From NCBI GenBank assembly GCA_963792205.1, contig CAWBVI010000003.1:124001-188000 (forward strand): 64,000 nucleotides of DNA, in the 5' to 3' direction. The notes beneath the pieces were generated by a model. The model ran no database searches. It saw only the letters and a list, made by a program, of their open reading frames with translations, and was not told where the DNA came from. Every line of letters starts with the position of its first letter. The first letter of the stretch is position 1. Below, one piece after another: positions 40,693-48,648 of this stretch. Position numbers and translations under genes: made by a program. Source of the DNA: DATDAH01 sp963792205 (lineage in GTDB: Bacteria > Actinomycetota > Acidimicrobiia > Acidimicrobiales > DATDAH01).

Positions 40693-41400
40693 TTGCCAGG
40701 TCGCCTCGCCTATCGGCTCGGCTCCTTAGCGCTGGCCCTGGCCCTGATAGCCGGGCCCGCCGGCGCGCAGGCGCCGATCGCTGACGCGCTCGACGCCCTC
40801 CACCTGCCCGACGCCTGGACCACCTCCACCGGCGAGGGCGTGCTGATCGCCACGTCGGACGACGCCGTCGCGGCTGCCGCACAAGCAGCCGCCCCGGACG
40901 CCGAGGTCGTCTCGCGGCCTGCCGAGGACGCCGATGTCCTCGCCGTGACGACGGTCGACGCCCTTCCTTCGGGCGTGGACACCGTCGTCGTCGTGCCCGC
41001 CGACCTCGACCTCCCGGACGACGTCCTGGCGATCCGGGTCGGCACCGGCGACACTCCCGCCGACCCGTCGACCGTCACCGCCCCCGTCGACGACGTGGCC
41101 ACCGCCGTGGGTCTGGTCGCCGGCACCGCCGCGCTGCTCGTGGCGGAGGGGCTGGCGCCGGCGGAGGTGGCGGATCTGATCGTGGGCACGGCCCAGAACC
41201 CGGACGGCGATCCGGCCCTCGGCGCCGGCGTCGTCGACGCGGCCACCGCAGTGGCTCAGGCCCGCGGCATCGATCCCCTGGTCGAGCAACCCGACGGCGA
41301 CGGCCTCTCCCCCGCCACCATCGGCGCCTTCGCCCTCGGCGCCGCCCTCCTCACCTTCGGCACCCTCGTCCTCGTCGCCCGCCCCCGCCGCCCCCGCTAG
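40693..41400 (+). CDS. Subtilase/mycosin-like protein without catalytic residues, membrane-anchored
   Basis: About 235 residues. A signal peptide (GSLALALALIAGPAGAQA), then a subtilisin-like pattern: LHLPDAWTTSTGEGVLIATS at the place of the Asp strand, and a C-terminal LVAGTAALLVAEGLAPAEVA with VGTAQNPDGDPALGAGVVDA that matches the end of S8 peptidases. The domain is about half normal size, the His block is absent, and the GTS-A-P serine motif is replaced by APVDDVATAVG. It ends in one membrane helix and RPRRPR, as mycosins do. Likely a pseudo-protease. The start is uncertain (TTG at 40693; no ATG or GTG precedes the signal in frame). Confidence 0.6.
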   Translation: MPGRLAYRLGSLALALALIAGPAGAQAPIADALDALHLPDAWTTSTGEGVLIATSDDAVAAAAQAAAPDAEVVSRPAEDADVLAVTTVDALPSGVDTVVVVPADLDLPDDVLAIRVGTGDTPADPSTVTAPVDDVATAVGLVAGTAALLVAEGLAPAEVADLIVGTAQNPDGDPALGAGVVDAATAVAQARGIDPLVEQPDGDGLSPATIGAFALGAALLTFGTLVLVARPRRPR

Positions 41401-41675
41401 CGGACGAGGCGGGCGATGGCGGTGGTGGCCTCGTCGATCTTCGCCCGGCCGGCGGCGTCGCTCTCGGTCACGGCATCGCTCACGCAGTGGGCCAGGTGCT
41501 CGTGGACGAGGCCGATCGCCACCTGCTGGAGCGCCTTGGTCACCGACGCCACCTGATCGAGGACGTCGATGCAGTACCGGTCCTCGTCGACCATGCGGGC
41601 GATGCCCCGGACCTGGCCCTCGATCCGGGACAGGCGGGTGGCGATCTGCTCCTTCTGCATCTCGTAACCGGCCAT
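41397..41675 (-). CDS. csoR: CsoR-type copper-sensing repressor
   Basis: 92 residues, all-helical CsoR/RcnR family. RLSRIEGQVRGIARMVDEDR carries the DNA-binding face; the Cu(I) ligands are the Cys in DRYCIDVL and the His and Cys in VHEHLAHCVSDA. Binds operator DNA as apo-tetramer and releases on copper binding. Last gene of the copper operon; its ATG overlaps the copA stop (TGATG) with AAGGAG upstream. Its operator is likely the site at 44126-44142, giving autoregulation. Confidence 0.92.
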   Translation of the reverse strand: MAGYEMQKEQIATRLSRIEGQVRGIARMVDEDRYCIDVLDQVASVTKALQQVAIGLVHEHLAHCVSDAVTESDAAGRAKIDEATTAIARLVR

Positions 41676-43945
41676 CACGTACTCCTTCGGGGGGTGAAGC
41701 GCCGGAGGCGCAGGCTGTTGGTGACGACGAACACGCTGGAGAACGCCATCGCGGCGCCGGCCAGCAGGGGGTTGAGGAGCCCGGCCGCGGCCAGCGGGAG
41801 CCCGGCCAGGTTGTAGGCGAAGGCCCAGAAGAGGTTGCCCTTGATGGTCCGCAGGGTCCGTCGGGACAGGCGGATGGCGTCGCCGGCCGACCGGAGGTCG
41901 CCGCTGACCAGGGTGAGGTCGGAGGCCTCGATGGCGGCGTCGGTCCCCGTACCCATGGCGAGACCCAGGTCGGCCTGGGCCAGGGCGGCGGCGTCGTTCA
42001 CGCCGTCGCCGACCATGGCCACCACCCGCCCCTCGGCCTGCCGATCGCTGATCACCTTCACCTTGTCCGCAGGCAGGACCTCGGCGACGACGTCGTCGAT
42101 GCCCACGGCGGCGGCCACCGCCCTGGCCGCCCGGGCGTTGTCGCCGGTGAGCAGGACCGGACGCAGCCCCAGCGCCCGCAGGTCGGCCACCGCATCGGCC
42201 GACGTGGGCTTCACCGTGTCGGCGACCACCAGGACGGCCCGGGGATGGCCGTCCCATGCGGCGAGGACGGGGGTCTGACCGGCCGCTTCCGCCTCGGCCC
42301 GCGCCCGGACCAGCTCGTCGGGCAGACCACCGTGGTCGCTGCGGACGTGGTCGTTCACCACGTGCTCGGCTCGGCCGGCGCGCACCGCCCGGCCCTCGAC
42401 CACGCCCTGGACGCCGGTACCGGCGCTGGCCTGGAACTCGGCGACGCCGGGCAGCGGACCGACCTCGGCCTCAGCGGTTGCCGCGATGGCCCGACCGATC
42501 GGGTGCTCGCTGGCGGCCTCGACGGCACCGACCAGGCGCAGCACCTCCTCGCGGTCGGTGCCCTCGCCGGACACCACGTCGACCAGCGCCATCTGGCCCG
42601 AGGTGACCGTGCCGGTCTTGTCGAGCACGATCGTGTCCACCCGCCGGGTCGACTCGAGGATCTCCGGGCCCCGGATCAGGATCCCGAGCTGGGCGCCGCG
42701 GCCGGTGCCCACCAGCAGCGCGGTCGGCGTCGCCAGGCCGAGGGCACACGGGCAGGCGATGATCAGGACCGCCACGGCGGCCGTGAACGCCATCTCGGCC
42801 GGCTCACCGGCGCCCAGCCAGAACCCGAGGGTCCCGACGGCGAGCAGCAGCACGAGAGGCACGAAGACGGCCGACACCCGGTCGGCCAGGCGCTGCACGG
42901 GCGCCTTGCCCTGCTGGGCTTCGGTCACGAGGCGGGTGATCCGGGCCAGCGCGGTGTCGGCGCCGACCCCGGTGGCCCGGACGACCAGGCGACCGCCGGC
43001 GTTCACCGTGGCGCCGGTGACGGCATCGCCCGGACCGACCTCGACGGGCACGCTCTCGCCGGTGAGCAGCGAGGCGTCCACCGCCGACGTGCCCTCCTCC
43101 ACCACCCCGTCGGTGGCGATCTTCTCGCCGGGCCGGACCACGAAGCGGTCGCCCACGGCCAGTTCGTTGATCGGGGTGCGCACCTCGCTCCCGTCCCGGA
43201 GCACCGTGACGTCCTTCGCCCCGAGGTCCATCAGGGCATGGAGGGCGGCGCCCGACCGGTCCTTGGCCCGGGCCTCGAGGTACTTGCCGAGCAGGAGGAA
43301 CACCGTCACCCCGGCCGCGACCTCCAGGTAGACCTCGTGGGCCCCACCGCTGCGGTCCAGCGTGAGGGCGAAGTCCATCCGCATGCCGGGATCGCCGGCG
43401 TCGCCGACGAAGAGGGCGTACAGCGACCAGCCGAAGGCCGCCAGGGTCCCGATGGAGATGAGGGCGTCCATGCTGGCGGCGCCGTGGCGGAGGTTGTCGA
43501 GCGCGGCCCGGTGGAACGGCGCCCCACCCCAGACCACGACCGGGGCGGTGAGGGTCAGGCAGAGCCACTGCCAGTTGTCGAACTGCAGCGCCGGCACCAT
43601 CGCCAGGAGGAGCACGGGCACGGCCAGCACCGTCGAGACGATCAGCCGCCGCTTCAGGGCGCCGAGGGGCTCGAGGTCCTCGTGGACGTGGCCGCCGTGG
43701 TCCGCATCGGACCCGGCCCCGACGGGCCGCGGGAGGTGGGCGTTGTAGCCGACGGCCCCGACCGCGGCGATCAGCGCGTCGGACCCCACCGCCTCCGGCG
43801 CGTCGATGGCCGCCGTGTCGGTGGCGAGGTTGACGGTCGCCGACACCCCGTCGAGGTCGTTCAGCCGGCGTTCGATGCGGGACGCGCACGACGCGCAGGT
43901 CATGCCCTCGACGACCAGATCGACGTGGTGGGTGGTGGCGCTCAC
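41675..43945 (-). CDS. copA: Copper-translocating P1B-type ATPase
   Basis: 756 residues. N-terminal heavy-metal-associated domain with GMTCASC, a His-rich linker (SDADHGGHVHED), eight predicted membrane helices with the CPC motif in IIACPCALGLATPTALL, phosphatase motif LTGESVPV, phosphorylation site LDKTGTVTSG, nucleotide-binding HP (SEHPIGRAI) and hinge GDGVNDAAAL. Exports Cu(I) from the cytosol. The GTG start overlaps the end of the upstream small gene (GTGA), and csoR follows. Confidence 0.96.
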   Translation of the reverse strand: MSATTHHVDLVVEGMTCASCASRIERRLNDLDGVSATVNLATDTAAIDAPEAVGSDALIAAVGAVGYNAHLPRPVGAGSDADHGGHVHEDLEPLGALKRRLIVSTVLAVPVLLLAMVPALQFDNWQWLCLTLTAPVVVWGGAPFHRAALDNLRHGAASMDALISIGTLAAFGWSLYALFVGDAGDPGMRMDFALTLDRSGGAHEVYLEVAAGVTVFLLLGKYLEARAKDRSGAALHALMDLGAKDVTVLRDGSEVRTPINELAVGDRFVVRPGEKIATDGVVEEGTSAVDASLLTGESVPVEVGPGDAVTGATVNAGGRLVVRATGVGADTALARITRLVTEAQQGKAPVQRLADRVSAVFVPLVLLLAVGTLGFWLGAGEPAEMAFTAAVAVLIIACPCALGLATPTALLVGTGRGAQLGILIRGPEILESTRRVDTIVLDKTGTVTSGQMALVDVVSGEGTDREEVLRLVGAVEAASEHPIGRAIAATAEAEVGPLPGVAEFQASAGTGVQGVVEGRAVRAGRAEHVVNDHVRSDHGGLPDELVRARAEAEAAGQTPVLAAWDGHPRAVLVVADTVKPTSADAVADLRALGLRPVLLTGDNARAARAVAAAVGIDDVVAEVLPADKVKVISDRQAEGRVVAMVGDGVNDAAALAQADLGLAMGTGTDAAIEASDLTLVSGDLRSAGDAIRLSRRTLRTIKGNLFWAFAYNLAGLPLAAAGLLNPLLAGAAMAFSSVFVVTNSLRLRRFTPRRST

Positions 43946-44133
43946 GGGTGCTCGCCTCCGTGGGAGACGGTCGTCGTGCTGGCCGGATCCGCCGGTGCGT
44001 GGGGCGCTGAGGGCTCCGCCTCGTCGAGTGGGCTCACCGCCGCACCCAGGCCGAAGCCGGCCCCGAAGACGGCGACGAGCGCGACGGCGAAGGCACTGAG
44101 CCGTCGTCGAACGCTCCACCTCCGAATACCCAT
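43942..44133 (-). CDS. Small exported or membrane protein heading the copper operon
   Basis: 63 residues: MGIRRWSVRRRLSAFAVALV begins a basic-then-hydrophobic signal/anchor (to about residue 30), followed by a short acidic, Pro/Ala-rich tail ending TTTVSHGGEHP, whose His residues could touch copper. It is first in the operon with copA and csoR and its ATG lies inside the CsoR box. Leaderless start (TAGGAT, 7 nt). Function unknown; a small periplasmic copper-binding helper is a guess. Confidence 0.65.
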   Translation of the reverse strand: MGIRRWSVRRRLSAFAVALVAVFGAGFGLGAAVSPLDEAEPSAPHAPADPASTTTVSHGGEHP

Positions 44134-44142
44134 GGGGGGTAT
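44126..44142. promoter_or_regulatory. CsoR operator overlapping the start codon of the copper operon
   Basis: ATACCC-ATGGG-GGGTAT, an inverted repeat typical of actinobacterial CsoR boxes. It covers the operon's first ATG and abuts the -10, so bound repressor would block transcription initiation directly. Confidence 0.75.
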
Positions 44143-44146
44143 CCTA
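44141..44146 (-). promoter_or_regulatory. Leaderless -10 element (TAGGAT) for the copper operon
   Basis: Minus-strand TAGGAT ends 7 nt before the ATG at 44133 and overlaps the CsoR box by two bases. Confidence 0.55.
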
Positions 44147-44173
44147 TGTGGCTGCCGGACGACCGGCAACGAG

Positions 44174-45241
44174 GTGCCGGAGTACCTTCGCCGCCTGACC
44201 GACGACCTGGCTGACCTCGCCGTCCTGTTCCGGGACTGGGGGCCCTTCGAGTTCCAGTCGTCTCCGCTCTATCGGACCCTGTCCCCGGTGGTGGCCGACG
44301 ATCCCGTCCTGCTCGAGCTCGTCGCGACCCGGACCCCGGGCCAGCACCCCACGGTCCTGTTCTTCGCCGCCGTCCACCATCTCGTGCTCAGCGGGACCGA
44401 GCACCGGCTGGCCGAAGCCTTTCCCAGCGTCACGACGGACGTGCGGCCACCTGAGGAGGCCACCTCGGACTTCGTCGACTTCTGCCACACCCATCTCGAC
44501 GAGCTCGGCCGCCTGGTGCGGACCCGGCTGGTCCAGACCAACGTGGTGCGGCGCGCCTCGGCCCTGCGCCTCGCCCTGGCGGCCGTCGGCGAGCAGGTCG
44601 ACGGCGTCCACCTCGTCGAGATCGGCACGAGCGCCGGGATCCACCTGCGCCACGACCGCTACGGGTACGTGATCGGCGGGCGGCGTTCGGGCCGCGCCGA
44701 CGCGGCCGTCGAGATCGTGACCGACTGGGTTTCGACCACGGACGTTCCCGACCTCGACCGGCAGCCGACGGTGCTCAGCGCCACGGGCATCGATCGCAAC
44801 CCCCTCGATCCCAAGTCGGACGACGACCGGCGATGGCTGCAGGCCCTGGTCTGGCCGGAGAACCGCCTTCAGGCCGAGCTCCTCGAGCGGGCGCTCGTGG
44901 TGGTGGCCGATGACCCCCCTCGTCTCCTGCGCGGGAACGTGACCGAGCGGGCCGGCGCCCTCGCCCGGGAGCTACCCGCCGGGGAGCCCCGCGTCGTGTT
45001 CCACGCCGCGACCCGGGGCCACGTTCCCCGCGAGCAGCTCCCGGCATTCGACGACGCCATCGCCGGACTCGGCGAGGACGCGCCGCTGTTCGTCGTGTCG
45101 CTCGAATCACCGCGCCCCGGTGATCCGCAGCCCACCGCAGACGGCCCGTCCTTCGTGCTGCGCCTCCAGGAACCGGGGGCCGAAGACCGGATCGTCGCGC
45201 TGGTCGACGCTCACGGGGCCTGGATCGAGCCGCGGGGTTGA
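44174..45241 (+). CDS. DUF2332 family protein
   Basis: 355 residues from a GTG start (an in-frame ATG at 44132, inside the CsoR box, would add 14 residues). Family-typical segments are FRDWGPFEFQSSPLYRTLSP, HPTVLFFAAVHHLVLSGTEH, VQTNVVRRASALRLALAAVG, the nucleotide-loop-like VHLVEIGTSAGIHLRHDRYG and RPGDPQPTADGPSFVLRL. The EIGTSAG loop looks like an S-adenosylmethionine-binding GxGxG relative, but no activity is known for DUF2332. Divergent from the copper operon; copper control is possible but not shown. Confidence 0.82.
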   Translation: MPEYLRRLTDDLADLAVLFRDWGPFEFQSSPLYRTLSPVVADDPVLLELVATRTPGQHPTVLFFAAVHHLVLSGTEHRLAEAFPSVTTDVRPPEEATSDFVDFCHTHLDELGRLVRTRLVQTNVVRRASALRLALAAVGEQVDGVHLVEIGTSAGIHLRHDRYGYVIGGRRSGRADAAVEIVTDWVSTTDVPDLDRQPTVLSATGIDRNPLDPKSDDDRRWLQALVWPENRLQAELLERALVVVADDPPRLLRGNVTERAGALARELPAGEPRVVFHAATRGHVPREQLPAFDDAIAGLGEDAPLFVVSLESPRPGDPQPTADGPSFVLRLQEPGAEDRIVALVDAHGAWIEPRG

Positions 45242-45260
45242 GCCCGGCGAACCCTGTCCG

Positions 45261-46031
45261 TCAGGCGCGGATGGTGACCGGGGTGCCCACCGGGGCGAGC
45301 GGGGCGAGGCGCTCGATCACGCCGTTGGGCATGCGGATGCAGCCGTTGCTGACGGCCTGGCCGATGACCGACTCGTCGGACCAGCCGTGGATGGCGATCT
45401 GACCGATGCCCCCGCCGAAGCTGCTGAGCACGTTGGAGAACCCGGCCACGCTCAGCATCCAGACGCCGTACGAGCCGCCGGGGTTGGCCACGGAGATGTC
45501 GACGTAGAACTCCCCCTCCGGCGTCGGCGTGGCCGACGAGCCCACCGCCACCGGGGCGGAGAAGAGCGTCTCCTCGCCGTGCTGCGCGGTGAGCATCCGG
45601 TCACTCAGGTCGATCGTCAGGCGGTTCGGGACCGAGAAGGTCACCACCTCGCTGGCGTCGATCCAGGCCACGCTGCCGTTGGGCCGTATGGGTAGCCGGA
45701 CCTTGAGGCGGGAGGCGTCGCGATCGATGACCGTGAACGACAGCGGCATGCCCTCGTGGGTGGGGTTGGGCAGCGAGTACATCGGCGTCCGCGCCGCGGC
45801 CTCTCGATAGAGCATGACCCGGGACCCGGACGCCATGGCCCCGAGGAACCCGGGCTCCGGCTGGCGGACCGGGCCCACGGCCTTCGGCGGGAGGTTGGTC
45901 GCCCCGACATCGCTGGCCGCGGCGGCGACGGCGCTGCCATCCGTGGCCGGGTCGTCGTCCCCGCGCTGATCGCCGGCGACCCCGCAGCCCACGAGGACCA
46001 CCGCCACGAGGACGGGAACGAACCGCTTCAC
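45261..46031 (-). CDS. L,D-transpeptidase (YkuD) lipoprotein
   Basis: 256 residues from a GTG. Signal KRFVPVLVAVVLVGCGVAG with lipobox LVGC. The YkuD domain covers about 140-256: DLSDRMLTAQHGEETLFSAP, TPEGEFYVDISVANPGG, QIAIHGWSDESVIGQAVSNG with the catalytic HxxN/SxGC pattern SNGCIRMPNGVI. Makes 3-3 peptidoglycan crosslinks at the cell surface. A leaderless -10 (TAGCCT) lies 7 nt before the start. Confidence 0.93.
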   Translation of the reverse strand: MKRFVPVLVAVVLVGCGVAGDQRGDDDPATDGSAVAAAASDVGATNLPPKAVGPVRQPEPGFLGAMASGSRVMLYREAAARTPMYSLPNPTHEGMPLSFTVIDRDASRLKVRLPIRPNGSVAWIDASEVVTFSVPNRLTIDLSDRMLTAQHGEETLFSAPVAVGSSATPTPEGEFYVDISVANPGGSYGVWMLSVAGFSNVLSSFGGGIGQIAIHGWSDESVIGQAVSNGCIRMPNGVIERLAPLAPVGTPVTIRA

Positions 46032-46038
46032 GCCACCA

Positions 46039-46044
46039 AGGCTA
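46039..46044 (-). promoter_or_regulatory. Leaderless -10 element (TAGCCT) for the L,D-transpeptidase gene
   Basis: Minus-strand TAGCCT ends 7 nt before the GTG at 46031. Confidence 0.45.
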
Positions 46045-46057
46045 CGGAGCCGTCACC

Positions 46058-47251
46058 TCAGGTCAATCCCAGCATGCGCCGGGCATTGTCCCGGCAGATC
46101 TTGTCGACCACATCCTGGGGCAGGTGGCCCATCAGGTCCTCGGCCACCTGGAGGGTGTCGGGCCAGGTCGAGTCGGTGTGGGGGTAGTCGGTCTCGAAGG
46201 TGATGTTGTCCACCCCCACCTGCTCGAGCGAGTCCAGGCCGTGGCGATCCCGGAAGAAGCAGCCGTAGACCTGGCGGTAGTAGTAGGTGGACGGCGGCTC
46301 GGGCACCTGTGCGGCCACGCCACCCCAGGCCCGGTGCTCCCGCCACACGTCGTCGGCCCGCTCGAGCACGTACGGCAGCCAGCCGATCTGGCCCTCGGAG
46401 TACGCCAGGGTGAGGGTCGGGTAGCGCACCAGGACGCCGGAGAAGAGGAAGTCCGACAGCGACGCCATGGCGTTGTTGAAGCTGAGCGTGGCGGCGACGG
46501 CGGGCGGGGCGTCGGGTGAGGTGGCCGGCATCTGCGACGACGAGCCGATGTGCATGCACACCACGGTCTTCGTGTCGGCGCAGGCGGCGAAGAAGGGGTC
46601 CCACTCGCCGGAGTGGATGCTGGGCAGGCCGAGCTTCGGCGGGATCTCGCTGAAGCAGACGGCCCGCACCCCGCGGCCCGCGTTGCGCTCGACCTCGGCC
46701 ACGGCGGCCTCGATGTCCCAGAGGGGGATGATCGTCAGCGGGATGAGGGCGCCGTCGCTGTCGCCGCACCACTCCTCCACCATCCAGTCGTTGTAGGCGA
46801 GGACGCAGGCCATCGCGAGGTCCTTGTCGTCGGCCTCGGCGAAGGTCTGGCCGCAGAAGCGGGGGAAGGTGGGGAACGAGAGCGACGCCTCGACGTGGTT
46901 CATCAGCATGTCGTCGACCCGGGCCTTGGGCTCGTAGCAGCCGGGCCGCATCTCGTCGTAGGTGATGGGCGACAGGGTCATGTCGTCGCGGTCGAAGCCG
47001 ACGGCGGCGACGTGGCGCTTGTGGGGAAACATCTGGTCCTCGTAGAACCAGATGTCACAGGGCGGACCGTCGTCGGTGAGCTCGTACTCGTAGGTGGTCC
47101 CGCCCACGTACTTCAGGCCACCGAGCCCGTGGCGCTCGACGCGGGGCCCCCGCTCCCGGTGCTGTTCGGGCAACCAGGTCTGCCAGAGGTGCGCCGGTTC
47201 GACGACGTGGTCGTCGACGCTGATGATCAGGGGGATCTCGGCCACCGGCAC
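46058..47251 (-). CDS. Amidohydrolase family 2 metal-dependent hydrolase/decarboxylase
   Basis: 397 residues. TIM-barrel ACMSD/amidohydrolase_2 pattern: IISVDDHVVEPAHLW (first metal site, Asp-His), a central MHIGSSSQM His, AYSEGQIGWLPYVLERAD and the late FETDYPHTDSTWPDT. Relatives decarboxylate or hydrolyse aromatic and cyclic acids. The start may be the GTG at 47251 or at 47245 (GGAG 5 bases upstream). It diverges from the aminotransferase gene across the TetR-type palindrome at 47258-47274, 7 bp from its start. Confidence 0.86.
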   Translation of the reverse strand: MPVAEIPLIISVDDHVVEPAHLWQTWLPEQHRERGPRVERHGLGGLKYVGGTTYEYELTDDGPPCDIWFYEDQMFPHKRHVAAVGFDRDDMTLSPITYDEMRPGCYEPKARVDDMLMNHVEASLSFPTFPRFCGQTFAEADDKDLAMACVLAYNDWMVEEWCGDSDGALIPLTIIPLWDIEAAVAEVERNAGRGVRAVCFSEIPPKLGLPSIHSGEWDPFFAACADTKTVVCMHIGSSSQMPATSPDAPPAVAATLSFNNAMASLSDFLFSGVLVRYPTLTLAYSEGQIGWLPYVLERADDVWREHRAWGGVAAQVPEPPSTYYYRQVYGCFFRDRHGLDSLEQVGVDNITFETDYPHTDSTWPDTLQVAEDLMGHLPQDVVDKICRDNARRMLGLT

Positions 47252-47257
47252 TCCAAA

Positions 47258-47274
47258 TCTGACGGTCCGTCAGA
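47258..47274. promoter_or_regulatory. TetR-type operator palindrome in a divergent promoter
   Basis: TCTGACGG-T-CCGTCAGA is a perfect 8-bp-arm palindrome between the divergent amidohydrolase and aminotransferase genes. The TGACGG/CCGTCA arms are common in operators of actinobacterial TetR-family repressors. No tetR gene is in the window. Confidence 0.7.
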
Positions 47275-47298
47275 AACGACGATAGCGCTGCCCGGGTC

Positions 47299-47304
47299 TA
47301 CCGT
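47299..47304 (+). promoter_or_regulatory. Leaderless -10 element (TACCGT) for the aminotransferase gene
   Basis: TACCGT ends 8 nt before the ATG at 47313; the palindrome at 47258-47274 covers its expected -35. Confidence 0.5.
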
Positions 47305-47312
47305 CTTGCGGC

Positions 47313-48603
47313 ATGTCGCACGCCGAGCTGCTGGCCCGCCACCGCGCCGTCCTCCCCTCGTGGCTGGCCCTCTACTACGACGAGCCGATCGAGCTGGTCG
47401 AGGGCCAGGGCCGCCACGTGGTCGACGGCGAGGGCAAGCGGTACCTCGACTTCTTCGGCGGGATCCTGACGACGATGACGGGCTACGACGTGCCCGAGGT
47501 GACGGCAGCCATCCGGGAGCAGGCCGGCCGGATGCTGCACACGTCGACCCTGTACCTCATCCGCCAGCAGGTGGAGCTGGCCGAGCAGATCGCCGACCTG
47601 TCCGGCATCCCGGACGCCCGGGTCTTCTTCACGACCTCGGGGACCGAGGCGAACGAGGCCGCGCTCCTGGTGGCGTCCTCGTCACCGGCGCTCCAGCCAG
47701 ATCATCGCGGTGCGCAACAGCTACCACGGGCGTTCGTTCGCCACGATCGGCATCACCGGCAACCGGGGGTGGTCGCCGTCGTCGCTCACCCCGTTCCAGG
47801 TCAGCTACATGCAGTCCGGCTACCGGTTCCGGAGCCCGTTCCGCGGCCTGGACGACGCCGGCTTCGTCGACGCCTGCACCGAGGACCTGCGGGACGTGAT
47901 CGCCACCCAGACCGCGGGCGACATCGCCACGCTCATCGCCGAGCCGGTGCAGGGCGTCGGCGGCTTCGCCATCCCGCCCGACGGCTTCTTCGCGCCAGTC
48001 GAGAAGGTGTGCCGGGAGCACGACATGCTCTACATCAGCGACGAGGTGCAGACCGGCTGGGGGCGCACCGGCGACCACTTCTGGGGCTATCAGGCCCACG
48101 GCGTGCAGCCCGACCTGCTCACCTTCGCCAAGGGCCTGGGCAACGGGCTGACGATCGCCGGGGTGGTCGGCCGGGCCGAGGTGATGGACTCGGTGACGGC
48201 CAACTCGATCTCCACCTTCGGCGGCAACCCCCTCTCGTGTGCGGGGGCGCTGGCCAACCTGCGCCATCTGCTCGACCACGACCTCCAGGCGAACACCAAG
48301 GCCCGGGGTGAGCAGCTGATGGGCCTGCTCCAGCCGGTCGCCGACCGCCACGCCGCCGTCGGCGAGCTGCGCGGCAAGGGCCTGATGATCGGACTGGAGT
48401 TCGTGGGTCCCGACGGCTACCTGCCCGACCCACAGGCCGCCGCCGCGGTGCTCGAAGGTTGCAGGGACCGCGGGCTGCTGGCGGGCAAGGGCGGCCTGCA
48501 CGGCAACTGCCTCCGCATCGCGCCCCCGCTGTCGCTCACCGAGGACGAGGCCGCCGAGGGCGCGGCCATCCTCGCCGACACCCTCGACGCCACCCTGTCC
48601 TGA
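47313..48603 (+). CDS. Class III PLP-dependent aminotransferase, frameshifted
   Basis: N-terminal part (MSHAELLARHRAVLPSWLAL to FFTTSGTEANEAALLVASS) and C-terminal part (SSQIIAVRNSYHGRSFATIG to ILADTLDATLS) lie in different frames; deleting one C near 47683 (TCGTCACCGG to TCGTACCGG, giving Ser-Tyr-Arg-Arg) restores about 429 residues. Landmarks: LIAEPVQGVGGF, DEVQTGWGRTGDHFW and the PLP lysine in TFAKGLGNGL. The set fits alanine-glyoxylate (AGXT2-like) or omega-amino acid aminotransferases. Likely under the TetR-type site upstream. Confidence 0.85.
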
Positions 48604-48648
48604 CGCGGATCAGCAGATCGCCATCAGCGAGAGCGACGCCCAATCGGG

